From positions 70,940,698-71,004,697 of the forward strand of contig OX375877.1 in NCBI GenBank assembly GCA_947359465.1: 64,000 nucleotides of DNA. The letters are read 5' to 3'. Source of the DNA: Metellina segmentata (taxonomy: Eukaryota > Arthropoda > Arachnida > Araneae > Tetragnathidae). The position numbers and the translations under genes are program-made. The notes under the pieces were generated by a model. That model had not been told where the DNA came from. It saw nothing but the letters and a program-made list of their open reading frames with translations, and did not search any database. Below, piece by piece: positions 55,010-64,000 of the stretch; within the stretch, counting starts at the first letter, position 1; each line of letters starts with the position of its first letter.

Positions 55010-55054
55010 CGTTCAAATGAGGCGTTTCAGCGCGTTGAAACGCTCATGTGAACG
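55010..55054. repeat. Imperfect inverted repeat (about 20-bp arms)
   Basis: CGTTCAAATGAGGCGTTTCA faces TGAAACGCTCATGTGAACG. The inner 8 bp are perfect; spacer GCGCGT. Confidence 0.7.
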
Positions 55055-55550
55055 TGGTCTAAGCAATATCATCTCGTTTTTTTCTGTCAGAACGAGAAAA
55101 AGTCTTCTCGATCTTCCCCAATAAAAAATCGTTGATCGCGAAAACGATGACAGTAATTTTTTGTGCTTAACATTTTCCGGAATTATCTATATAAATAAGA
55201 ATGGAGTGTTTGTTTGTACATTCAATATTTTCGACCCATTTCAAGTTTTCTATCCGTATTGGACGTCTGATGCCAAATCCGCCTTTTTCGCGTTTGGTGT
55301 CTGTCTGTCTGTATGTGCCCTATACACATCCACACGGTTTAATATATTTTCATCGAAATTTGCATACAGTGAGAGTACTTATCTTCATTTAGTGAGTGGA
55401 ATTGGTTGCGAAAGTCTGTCTGTCCGTCTTTCTGTTCTATGTTCGATTTTGTGTTTGTGTGTTTGTGCAGGCATCACATGAATTTTATTCCAGATATTTG
55501 ATTTCAACGTGTTTTATTTTATACATTATCTATTAGTTTAGTGAATACAA

Positions 55551-56178
55551 TCTATATATATAATTCTCTTACGTGGCACGCAAAAAAGACGTTATTAGCT
55601 ATCGCGTTTTGGCAACATTGTACGATTATTTGTTTTTCTCGAAGCCTCGCGCGCTTGAATTGAATTTATAGCGTTATCAGATAAAATTTTATTGAAAAAA
55701 AAAAGAATTTTCTTCGAGCTGTTGCAGTTAATAATAGAAATCAAAGAAATCGGAGGATCTTTTCAGGGCCAATAATCATAGTTCAACAAGATGCTTGCAC
55801 TACAACTTTCGACAGCAAACTCAATGAAAATGCGTGGGTGACTCGAGTGCAGGGGTAAATATACACTCAAACAACATGCTGGGTATTCAATTTCCAAATC
55901 CGCCCTCACATTTCGAGTCAAAATTTTCTCAAAGTTTTCATTTGAATTCAGATTCTATCGGTACTGTATATATCTTTTCTGAAAAATAGCAAAAAAATTT
56001 AGGCTTGAAAAATGTTTTTTTGGAATATCATATTTTGTAAACAATTCCTTCTGCTAGGACACATGTCTTCATTGATGCGAGCGAAGCGAGCATAGGTTCG
56101 CGCAGCGAACCAATGAGGATTGCGAATAAATCCTCCGGGGGTTGGCGAGCGTTTGCGAGCAGGGGGCGAGCCCCCTAG
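55551..56178 (+). mobile_element. Helitron family C, non-autonomous, nested
   Basis: Starts TCTATATATATAATTCTC after A and ends with hairpin GGGGGCGAGCCCCC then TAG, followed by T. The matching site in the other family A copy (around 10770-10790) is uninterrupted (GCAATATTTAATATTTC on the complement), which confirms both ends to the base. 628 bp, no coding sequence. Confidence 0.85.
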
Positions 56179-56800
56179 TATTAAATATTTCTTTATTGTT
56201 ATATTTAATTGAGTTTCATGCTAAAACACCTGAGTAAGTATACTTAAATCAACCATCATTTGGTAGTTTTGGAAAAATTGGAATGTCTATTGAATATTAC
56301 GATTACTTCGATTGCTTTACCAGTACTGCTGAAAAGGTAATTATTCCTCAATTTTTTTTTTATATGGAATTTCATCTCTGATACTTCATTTATTTCGAGT
56401 CTTATTTTTGTTCTTTGCGCAATGAAAACGATTTCCGAAAATTTGGGACAGACGATATTTTTCAACGAAACGAGAATGAACAAGATCGCGCGAGCAGTGA
56501 TATTTTTTCTGGTTCTTTCGTTCTGAATTAATTTCACATTTCTAAATTTTGTGCACTTTTAGTTGTAAGTTGTGGCAACTGTGCGAGATCAAGAGATAAA
56601 ATTGAATCACAAATTAATATCTTTAAAACAATTTTTTGCGACATCTTTTATTTTGTTTTATTTTGCTGTTTCCTGTTTGAAATATTTATTATCTTAATAA
56701 ATATGTTTTCCTTCTCATCACACGCAACATCACCACAAAGTATTAGACTTAAAAATGTTAGGTAGGTCAGAATAAATTTTCAGTAAATCTTAAATGTAGT

Positions 56801-56940
56801 TATGCCATTATTGAAAGAATAATGCCGTTATTTAAAGAATAATGCCGTTTTTGAAAGAATAATGCCGTTATTTAAAGAATAATTTCGTTTTTGAAAGAAT
56901 AATGCCGTTTTTGATTGAATAATGCCGTTATTGAAAGAAT
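56801..56940. repeat. 20-bp minisatellite inside Helitron A (7 units)
   Basis: Seven consecutive 20-bp units of AATGCCGTTATTGAAAGAAT type with a few substitutions. Confidence 0.9.
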
Positions 56941-57463
56941 AATAATGTTTAAAAATCCGAACTAGAACTTTTCAAACATTAAAAAATTCGTTGTAATAAT
57001 GACAGGAGAAGATTGCAAAATTTCACAATGTCGCATACCGGATGCAAGAATGCCACAAGTAAAAAAATATTGTTTTGTTGACTGTGAGTGCGAGAGCACT
57101 CGCCGTAAATCGTAATCTTAATTAATTGAGTTGAACATGAAAAGAACTTAAGAGAGAGAATTCCAAATCTCCCTCAAAATCGTCTTTTATAGTAGTAACC
57201 TTAGTGTCACCTTTCGTCATTTTGTAGCTTTGTCATACAGCAAGGGTGTGATGTGTGTGAAGTATATTACATGAATGGATATGCATGTGTAGGATTTGTG
57301 TCCAAAGTAAGTTGTAGAAATTATAAAGAAGGCGAAAGGTGTTAAAATATTATTTTATTCCACAAAAAACGTAAGTCATTATATATTTTGATTATCTCTT
57401 CAATCTAGAAAAAACCTATTCAAACTGAGTAAGGTCGGGTATTTTGCTAGTGTACAATAAGTA

Positions 57464-59685
57464 GGGGAAGACGGGGTACAATGAAACATATTTTACTAAT
57501 TATTTTTTCCTATCCACAATTTTGCATGCACAGTAATATAATTAATGCATACTTTTAATCTTGTATTTTCCCCCATCTAAATAAATTTTTATTAGGTTCT
57601 AAACAATATCCTTATGCTTGAAAAATAACAAAAAGTAAATGTCTCACAGTGTTTCATTGTACCCGTATGCCGGGGTACAATGAAACACATACTAGGGTAC
57701 AATGAAACACTCCAAATGATGCAAGCACACACACACAATTTTCACCCCATATAGTTTATTTTAGTCACATTCGACTTCATTTACATTTATGATTTCTCAA
57801 CAGAATATATTTTCTTACATTTCAGTTATCCCTCATTGATTAAAACAATCATTTATACAGATACTGCTTGTGTCACACATGTTATGTGTGGATATCTCAT
57901 TCTCAGTACTTTGGTGATCAGCTGGAGCTGGAAAATAATCTAGATCATCGTCATCTTCTGAGTCTGTAGGAGGTAATTTGTTTTGAAAACAATACCTTCT
58001 TAGTTTTTTTCCCTCTTTTTACTTTTTAATTGCTTATCAAGAGCATTTTTTACTGGCGTGGTTAGAACAAAACTCTTTTTTTTTTCTGTTTTCCTACTCT
58101 TACTTCTTTTCTTGGACCAGCCTTGGGGTAAGGTTTAATCTCTTGGGGAGAAATGTATTTCCTCACAGGTTTAGAAATAGTGCATGAACAGTTGCTGAAC
58201 AACCTGCAGTCGGCGATTCTGATCTACTAATGGCAAGATCCACGACTTCTGATTCATGGGTTTTGTATGTCTGGTCTTCAGTTTCATTGATCTGACCATG
58301 GAAATAATTTTCAGTAGGACAAGACGTACGAACACAGGTAATCTTCTTCACAAAACATTTCTCTATTGAAAGGCCATATTCCAGTCGCTGAAAAAACTTT
58401 TGTAATATTTTGTGGAGTGAAAGACTTACAATAAGCAGTGCTAAGCAAAAAAGATATTCATAGATAGAGATTGTACGACCTGGATTACACAGGATCCAAT
58501 CATTTGCAGCTAGATTGAAGAAATTTTTAAGTGACTTGAACACAGTTTTGTCTAAAGGCTGCAATTTGTTACTGGTATGTGAAGGCAGGGTTGCAACAAC
58601 AATTTCATTATCTTTCGTAAAATTTAGACTGGAAATCGTAATATGTGATTCATGATTGTCAATTATTAGTACAGCTGGATTTTCTTTCGAACAGCGTGTA
58701 TGTGCTTGGAAATGTGTTAGAACATTAACAAAAATATCTCCATTCATCCATCCCAATTTTGCTGCATCACCTGCAGTCCCAGGCGGAGCTCCATTCAACA
58801 TGCAAAACTTGAAATTTACTCTAGGAAATACTAAATAATGGGGTATAGAATTTCCAGAAGCATTAATAAATCCATACACATAGTAACAAGAACACCCCTT
58901 TCACCAGAAGTTAATTGACCTTTTTTTTTTTTTTTTTTTGGCCCCTTTGACTGAGAACTTTAGGAGGATTGTGAACTGTAGTAAGTGCAGCTTAGGCCTA
59001 TGAAATAAATAAACTATTCTTAAATGTTTTTGAATATAAAAAAACTAACTTACTATTGAAATCTGTACATTTTTTTCAAGGAAAAAAATAATTAATTTGG
59101 CATGCTTTCAAAATTATTGTTTTAATTTGGTGTTGGCCTTTTCCTATTTATGTTAGGTGTTGCCATTTCCTTAGTAAAAGTGTTTTATTTATATTAGTGA
59201 CAACCATTAATATGTTATTTTATATCAGTGATATTATATTTACCAGTGATATATTACTTCAAGTAAATGCATTAACCCGGGGCACAATGAAACATGTTTC
59301 ATTGTACCCCGTCTGCAAGTGTTTCATTGTACCCCATACTGAGGTTACAAAATAAAAAAACTTTTTCAAACTTCTAATAATTATTTTTTTTAATTTTGGT
59401 TTTGGAGGTATGAAGACAACAACATAAAGATAACAATGTATAGAAGAAATAATTATTACATATAACAACGAGGAAAAAGAAACAAAATTACTTTTAGTAA
59501 AGAAACTTACTTTCAATGGTGAAAAACCAATAATCTTCTATTGCTAATGTTGTAGAAGTGCGAATGTATCCAAATCACATCAGTAATTGGAACATATAGT
59601 TGCATAACATATATATAAATTGCAAGTTTCTGTGACGAATTTTACTGTTTTGAGAAGTAATGTTTCATTGTACCCCGTCTTCCCC
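57464..59685 (-). mobile_element. pogo-like (jerky/Tigger-type) DNA transposon
   Basis: GGGGAAGACGGGGTACAATG (57464) and its complement CATTGTACCCCGTCTTCCCC (to 59685) with TA on each side. The core GGGGTACAATGAAAC recurs inside both ends. Its left TA is only 12 bp from the Helitron A end. Confidence 0.88.
58163..58920 (-). pseudogene. pogo/jerky-type transposase, catalytic part
   Basis: YGFINASGNSIPHYLVFPR, FCMLNGAPPGTAGDAAKLGW, AVLIIDNHESH (Asp), ATLPSHTSNKLQPLDKTVFK (Asp) and NPGRTISIYEYL follow the DDE_1 pattern of jerky/Tigger proteins. A one-base frame change near 58880 separates it from the upstream LTSGERGVLVT. The HTH/CENP-B N-terminus was not found, so it is broken. Confidence 0.85.
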
Positions 59686-59913
59686 TACATACAAGAAGTT
59701 GAGGTGTCAACAGAATCTGGGCCCTGTGTCTACCACGAAAACTCCCGTCATAAAGGTGACGGTTGCTATAGGAACAAGACTCGTATGTCTTAAGTTGAAT
59801 CTGAGAACAGTAGTGGGGAAGAACAGTTCTTTTGGAAAAAACAGGAACGGAAAAGAACTGTTCTAAAATACCATTATTTTCCATCCCTACTTCTGGACCG
59901 ACTAAATACACTA

Positions 59914-61348
59914 ATGTCCATAAATTAAGGATAATTCCAGCTCCGGCAAATAAAGGTTCAGAAACAAAATAAACGTGACTTATTCATAAAGCCCATTTAT
60001 TAAACAAAAGATAAAGAACAAAAAAGATGATCTATATATGATACCATTTATAAAAACTACCATTTTTGCTCACTGGAGCAATTACAAAAAATTTCGACCT
60101 TACAAATACTTTACATGACATGGTTGGTATGATGGTTAATACGTATGATGTATAATGTATGTCTCCCAGACGATGAAATACAGTCCGTACAACGCCTAGG
60201 CATGCTGAGGATCAAATTATCGAGCTGATCTTAGGGAAGATCACTCCACTCAGCAAGCAACGCTCTCCGAAGTTCCGGTACACATGTGGGAGGTGGTTTA
60301 CGGGCTGCAACTCGTTGGCTAAGTATGTCCCACACATGCTCTATCGGATTCAAGTCAGGTGAGAATGCTGACCATTCCATACGGGTGATATCCTCAGATT
60401 CAAGGCATTCGTTTACAATGTTTGCACGGTGAGGACGGGCGTTGTTATCCATAAACACATTCTGCTCCCATGACACCCCTAAACAGACGTACATGTTGTT
60501 CCAGAATGATGTCCCGATAAATTTGGCCTCTCATGGTTCCGATTTGAACATGTAGATCTGTTCTGGAGCCCAGTATAATTCCGCCCCAAACGAGCAATCC
60601 TGCACTACCGTAACGGTGTCGTTCAAAGATGTTGTCTTGTTCGTAGCTGGTACCTGGCGTTCTCCATATGAACGTCCTCCGTGAATAAGACTGCAAGCTA
60701 AACCTGGACTCGTCGGAAAACATCACATAAGCCCACTGTGACGATGTCCACATTGCATGTTCTCTACTCCAGGCTAACCGCTGGCGACAGTGAGTTGCCG
60801 TGAGCGGAACACATCTGACAGGCCTGCGAGCATATAGACCAACATGTCCCAAACGTCTGTAAATGATCTGCCTTGCAACTGTCGCACCCATGGCTGAATA
60901 TAGCTGACGAGAAAGGTCGGATGCTGTGCTCCGTCTGCTTCTTTTTGCAGTTACTGCCGTCTACTGACATTTCCATCATTTTGGAATCGTTGCCAAAGTC
61001 TAGAGATGACACTTTGGGCGATTCCAAGGTCCACTGAAACTTCCGTCTGAGTACGCCCACATTCCAGGCGGCCGGTAATTCTACATGCGTCCTCTATGCC
61101 ATAACTATTCTGTTATGGCACTGAACGGCTTACAGAACGCTTGTAAACAATATTCCTTCTTTGCTACCATTCCTTACATACACCTCTCTTACACTCTCGT
61201 CATTGTGATGTACTATCGACGTCATCTGATGGCTTCCTGTAATTTGGATATTATTTTTGAAGAAGTGTGCGATAATTATACAAGTGAAATTTTTACTTCA
61301 TACTCCGATTTCCGCGTGATTCTGAATTATCCTTAATTTATGGACTTG
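59914..61348 (-). mobile_element. Tc1-like transposon
   Basis: GTCCATAAATTAAGGATAAT at 59917 faces its complement ATTATCCTTAATTTATGGAC at 61326-61345. A TA is present on the left; the right flank is ambiguous, so the outer limits are within a few bases. Confidence 0.8.
60225..61075 (-). pseudogene. Tc1 transposase pseudogene
   Basis: ECRRTQTEVSVDLGIAQSVI (HTH) near 61060, a stop in the linker, MGATVARQIIYRRLGHVGLY (60891), VMFSDESRFSLQ (first Asp) and LLVWGGIILGSRTDL. A frame shift near 60480 leads to VFMDNNARPHRANIV (second Asp) and SAFSPDLNPIEHVWD (Asp and Glu) to EWSDLP. All catalytic residues survive despite the frame damage. Confidence 0.88.
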
Positions 61349-61439
61349 ATTGTATATCTGAGGCGTATTGCGTCTGCCGTCATCGCCGCGCTACTGTCAG
61401 ACTTTTAAAAAAAATTTCGAGTCTTTTTTTGAAATTTTT

Positions 61440-61548
61440 ACCTTGGGTTGATCATTTTCTGAAAACGGGACATTTCGGCGTCCCGAAGCTGTGGTTAGGG
61501 ACAACGGGACAGCCTACCTAAAAACGGGACGTATGGTCACATTAGTTA
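61440..61548 (-). repeat. Possible hAT end fragment
   Basis: The complement reads TGACCATACGTCCCGTTTTT and then CTGTCCCGTTGTCCC, resembling a widespread hAT terminus (TGACCATACGTCCC). No partner end. Confidence 0.35.
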
Positions 61549-61561
61549 TACCGCTAGATCT

Positions 61562-63250
61562 ATGCCGTATAAAGAAAAGGTAAACAAGCTAACAAAAAAG
61601 AAAGCTTATCTGAAATGTTTCACATTTTTCCACACAGCCAAGGACTGTAAAATGTTTGTCCGTTGTATTGTATGTGATAAACAGGGTTGGGGCCGTTACT
61701 TGTTTAAATGTAACTTGTTACAATTACAATTACTTTTCATCAAAAATAACGAATTACCTGTAAAATTACTACGTTTCAATAGTAACCCCCCCCCCCCATA
61801 TTACAATTACAATTACTTTTAAGATTACTTTTTACGACAAAATTCCATATTTACAAATGTTTTAAAAATAACGTAGGAATCAATAAACGAAAGATTTTTT
61901 ATCAACTTTATTACATCGTTATATGAAAATATATTTATTGTGACACAGCAAAAGCTGCATCTCAAAATTTTTGTGACTTACGCGGCTGCGATTGGGTCGG
62001 AGACACAAACCGCCAGAACTAAACAATCTTTCAACAGCCACTCTGGCTGGCAAGGGAGTATTGTATTTATAATAAGTTTGTATTTATAAAATAAGTTTGT
62101 ATCGATAAAAAATAAGTAGATAACTCAAAATCGGCAGAAGAATGTCTAGTTTTCACTGTCTCAAAAAATTCATCGTCACTGCTTGATGAATGTTGGTCAT
62201 CAATCAGTACAATCAGTAGAAAACATTGACACTTCGCAACTGTAGAACGAAAAATCTTTTTGTACACAAGATTTTCGAACAAAAAAAAATGAAAAAAAAA
62301 AAAAATGTAACGCGTTACTGTAGCTAAAATTACTTTATCGAAAATTATGCTACGAAGAACTTGTAAAATTACTGGTTTTCAAATGTAACGAATTACCTAT
62401 AAGTTTATTGTAAAAAGTAATTATTACAAGTAACGCGTTACCGCCCAACCCTGGTGATAAAGCACATAACGCCTTGCTTTGCCCGGATAAGAATAAAGGT
62501 ATTAATTCGTCTGAGGACAAGAAAGATGAGGTCCTACAAACGGCTTTATCTCATCCAACGTGTACACGGGAAGTTGCTCGTATGATAGAAGTACTATTTC
62601 AAGGGAAGAAATCCAAGAAAATTAGAGCTCTATGTGATTCCGGGTCACAAAAAAGTTATATTTTGACAATCACGGCCAAAGAGCTTGGTCTACAGCCTCT
62701 GACTACAGAAACAGTAGCTCATTCGTTGTTTGGAGGGAATGGAAGCAAAGCCTCATAATAAATACCGTGTTCAGTTAAGTGCTCCACAGGATTTTTTGAA
62801 AGATGAACAAAAATGAACCGTGTATTCGATTTCCTGGAATAGGATAGGATTTGTGGCCGAATACCCAGAGTCACAAAAGGTTCACTGCTCAAAGAAGTGA
62901 AGTTTCACGAATATGGGTGTCCGACATAGGTTTAGGATGTCCCGAAGTTGAACTTTTAATTGGTAGTGATATTTATGGACAGCTTTTAACGGGTCAAATT
63001 AAACAATTAGAGAGCGGGCTGACTGCCGTGCAGACCAAAACTCGGGTGGACAGTATGCAGACAGCTAGAGAATCCTTCGGAAGTGTTGGACGGGAGGAAC
63101 TGCCTTGTTGACCACAAACCTGGTTGTGAAAAACATGAAAGTTCCTGAGTTGTTGAGGTTAGAAGCTTTCGGCATCACCGATCCGGGTGCAAATCTGTCA
63201 AAGGTTAACGAGGAAGAACTTGCTCACGACCAATTCCTACAAGAACTGAC
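61562..63250 (+). pseudogene. BEL/Pao retrotransposon fragment (zinc knuckle, protease, start of pol)
   Basis: Split by the MITE at 61682-62453. Joined across it the frame gives a CCHC pair typical of BEL/Pao (CFTFFHTAKDC and CIVCDK|AHNALLC), then ALCDSGSQKSYI (protease). After frame breaks come CPEVELLIGSDIYGQLLTG.., TAVQTKTR and LLRLEAFGITDP, all standard for the protease-RT linker of BEL/Pao. No RT core follows. Stops at 62756, 62815 and others; a remnant. Confidence 0.8.
61682..62453. mobile_element. hAT-type MITE with exact 8-bp duplication
   Basis: CAGGGTTGGGGCCGTTAC at 61682 and GTAACGCGTTACCGCCCAAC then CCTG to 62453. GTGATAAA precedes and follows (61674-61681 and 62454-62461). No transposase. 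The subterminal TAACGAATTACCTRTAA motif occurs near both ends. Confidence 0.9.
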
Positions 63251-63431
63251 GAGGAATTAAGATGGTCGCTAATGTGTTGGGCTTCCATGGATAAAGGGAA
63301 AACAGTAAATTCCGTCCAATAGAAGTGTTGCTGAGAGAAGACTTATGAGCACGACTCAATTGAATATTCTTTTATATTTTGCGCATTATATTGTGACGTC
63401 AGACCTATTGAATCTGTTCGCAATTAGATGG

Positions 63432-63606
63432 GAATGCGTAGCAATCACCGGTGGTTAGCGAGCATTGGTCACACCTGACCCCACGAAAAGAACTGTCACA
63501 GGGAACGCCATGCTGGTTCCACAGTGGCTAGTATTCCCGTGACAGTTCTTTTCGTGAGGTCAGGTGTGACCACTGCTCGCTAACCCCCAATGATTACTAC
63601 GAATTC
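63432..63606. repeat. Fold-back element, about 72-bp arms and 32-bp loop
   Basis: GAATGCGTAGCAATCACCGG (63432) through GAACTGTCAC (ending near 63500) is complemented by 63536-63606. About 60 of 72 positions pair, including the 20 bp around CACGAAAAGAACTGTCAC. Confidence 0.85.
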
Positions 63607-63648
63607 GTAGCCTATTGGATAACAACCATAATGGTATTGCTCGTGGTG

Positions 63649-63828
63649 TTGGTTTGCTTTGCAAACCAAATGGAAATTCGTAGCCTAATGGAATGAATTT
63701 CTTGCAAATTCCAGTTTGGTTTGTTTCGCAAACCAAATTATGAATATCATGACCTATGGTTTGCTTCGCAAATTGGATAACAGCCATAACGGAGTTGCCC
63801 GTGGTTTTGGTTTGCTTTGCAAACCAAA
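63649..63828. repeat. Array of four TTTGGTTTGC hairpins
   Basis: TTGGTTTGCTTTGCAAACCA (63649-), TTTGGTTTGTTTCGCAAACC (63715-), GGTTTGCTTCGCAAATT (63758-) and TTTGGTTTGCTTTGCAAACC (63806-). The first and last are near-perfect 9-10-bp stems with 3-base loops. Intervening ATTCGTAGCCTAWTGG and ATAACARCCATAA blocks also repeat. Confidence 0.8.
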
Positions 63829-63865
63829 TGGGAATTCGGTGTGACGTTACAATGTCTTGCAAAAA

Positions 63866-64000
63866 TATAAATATTTAATTGAAAAATTATTTATTAAAAG
63901 AAAATCAAACGAAAAGGTTTCGATCTGGTGTCAAATTTTCCGCAGATTTCAAATCCGTTGAAATTTTTAATCTATCTTTTACGATCCCAATTTTACAAAA
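63866..64000 (-). mobile_element. Helitron family B fragment at the window edge
   Basis: TTATTTATTAAAAGAAAATC, CCGCAGATTTCAAATCCGTT and GAAATTTTTAATCTATCTTT match the interior of the 29301 and 7588 copies. The CTAG end is missing and the rest runs off the window. Confidence 0.55.

Larger units (their letters stand above)
55186..57450 (+). mobile_element. Helitron family A, copy 3, carrying a nested Helitron
   Basis: Starts TCTATATAAATAAGAATGG after A (55185) and ends GGTCGGGTATTTTGCTAG followed by T (57451). Homologous along its length to 9592-11158 in opposite orientation. Removing the nested element leaves about 1.64 kb. Confidence 0.8.

Noticed and set aside
63649..63828. Hairpin array considered as a CRISPR-like repeat array
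   Set aside because: Eukaryotic context, unequal spacing, repeats that are palindromes with related rather than unique spacers, and no cas genes.
63560..63862. 100-codon minus-strand frame
   Set aside because: Produced by the repeated hairpins; the repeated FAKQT-like words are the hairpin sequence translated.

Overview
The window is about 64 kb of AT-rich, intron- and transposon-laden animal DNA. It is almost certainly arthropod and probably a spider. That assignment is an inference: the Tc1 transposases and the gag protein resemble families I know from spider genomes, but no host gene here fixes the species.

Two host genes are visible, both on the + strand. (1) Positions 1-3265 hold the last three coding exons of a short-chain dehydrogenase/reductase of the SDR16C/retinol-dehydrogenase type; the window cuts off its 5' part. 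(2) A complete seven-exon pancreatic-lipase-family gene runs from 16498 to 41083 and encodes a 414-residue secreted protein with Ser191, Asp220 and His327 all present. Its exons total 1.2 kb and the other 23 kb are introns filled with mobile elements. The third long coding region is an apparently intact piggyBac transposase (44946-46628).

The rest is a dense, nested transposon landscape, and many boundaries can be placed exactly from target-site duplications. Upstream of the lipase lie an internally deleted Tc1 (342-900), a PIF/Harbinger-like MITE (4731-5158), Helitron family B copies (7588-8232, 8779-9265), two Helitron family A copies joined head to tail (9592-11477), a Tc1 element (13968-15306) and a hAT relic (15384-16254) that ends about 185 bp before the lipase TATA box.

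Intron 1 of the lipase carries a full-length LINE with both ORFs open (19611-25424), inserted in an older LINE, plus a mariner (25945-27208). Intron 3 has a Helitron and a SINE cluster. Intron 4 has a DD41D IS630-Tc1-mariner element (32441-33746). Intron 6 has a 3.5-kb hAT (36291-39771) split by a Tc1 (37341-38751).

Downstream are the piggyBac with five histone-like stem-loops behind its stop codon, SINEs, a probable piggyBac-type MITE, gag-protease remnants of an LTR element with a CR1/L2-like insertion, another Helitron A carrying a nested Helitron C (55186-57450), a pogo-like element (57464-59685), a Tc1 (about 59914-61348), a BEL/Pao fragment split by a hAT MITE, and a fold-back/hairpin-array region at the right end.

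The most unusual observations are the histone-type hairpin array behind the piggyBac gene, the exact head-to-tail Helitron junction, the LINE whose endonuclease motif lies upstream of its first ATG, and a 0.38-kb direct repeat whose two copies share one endpoint.
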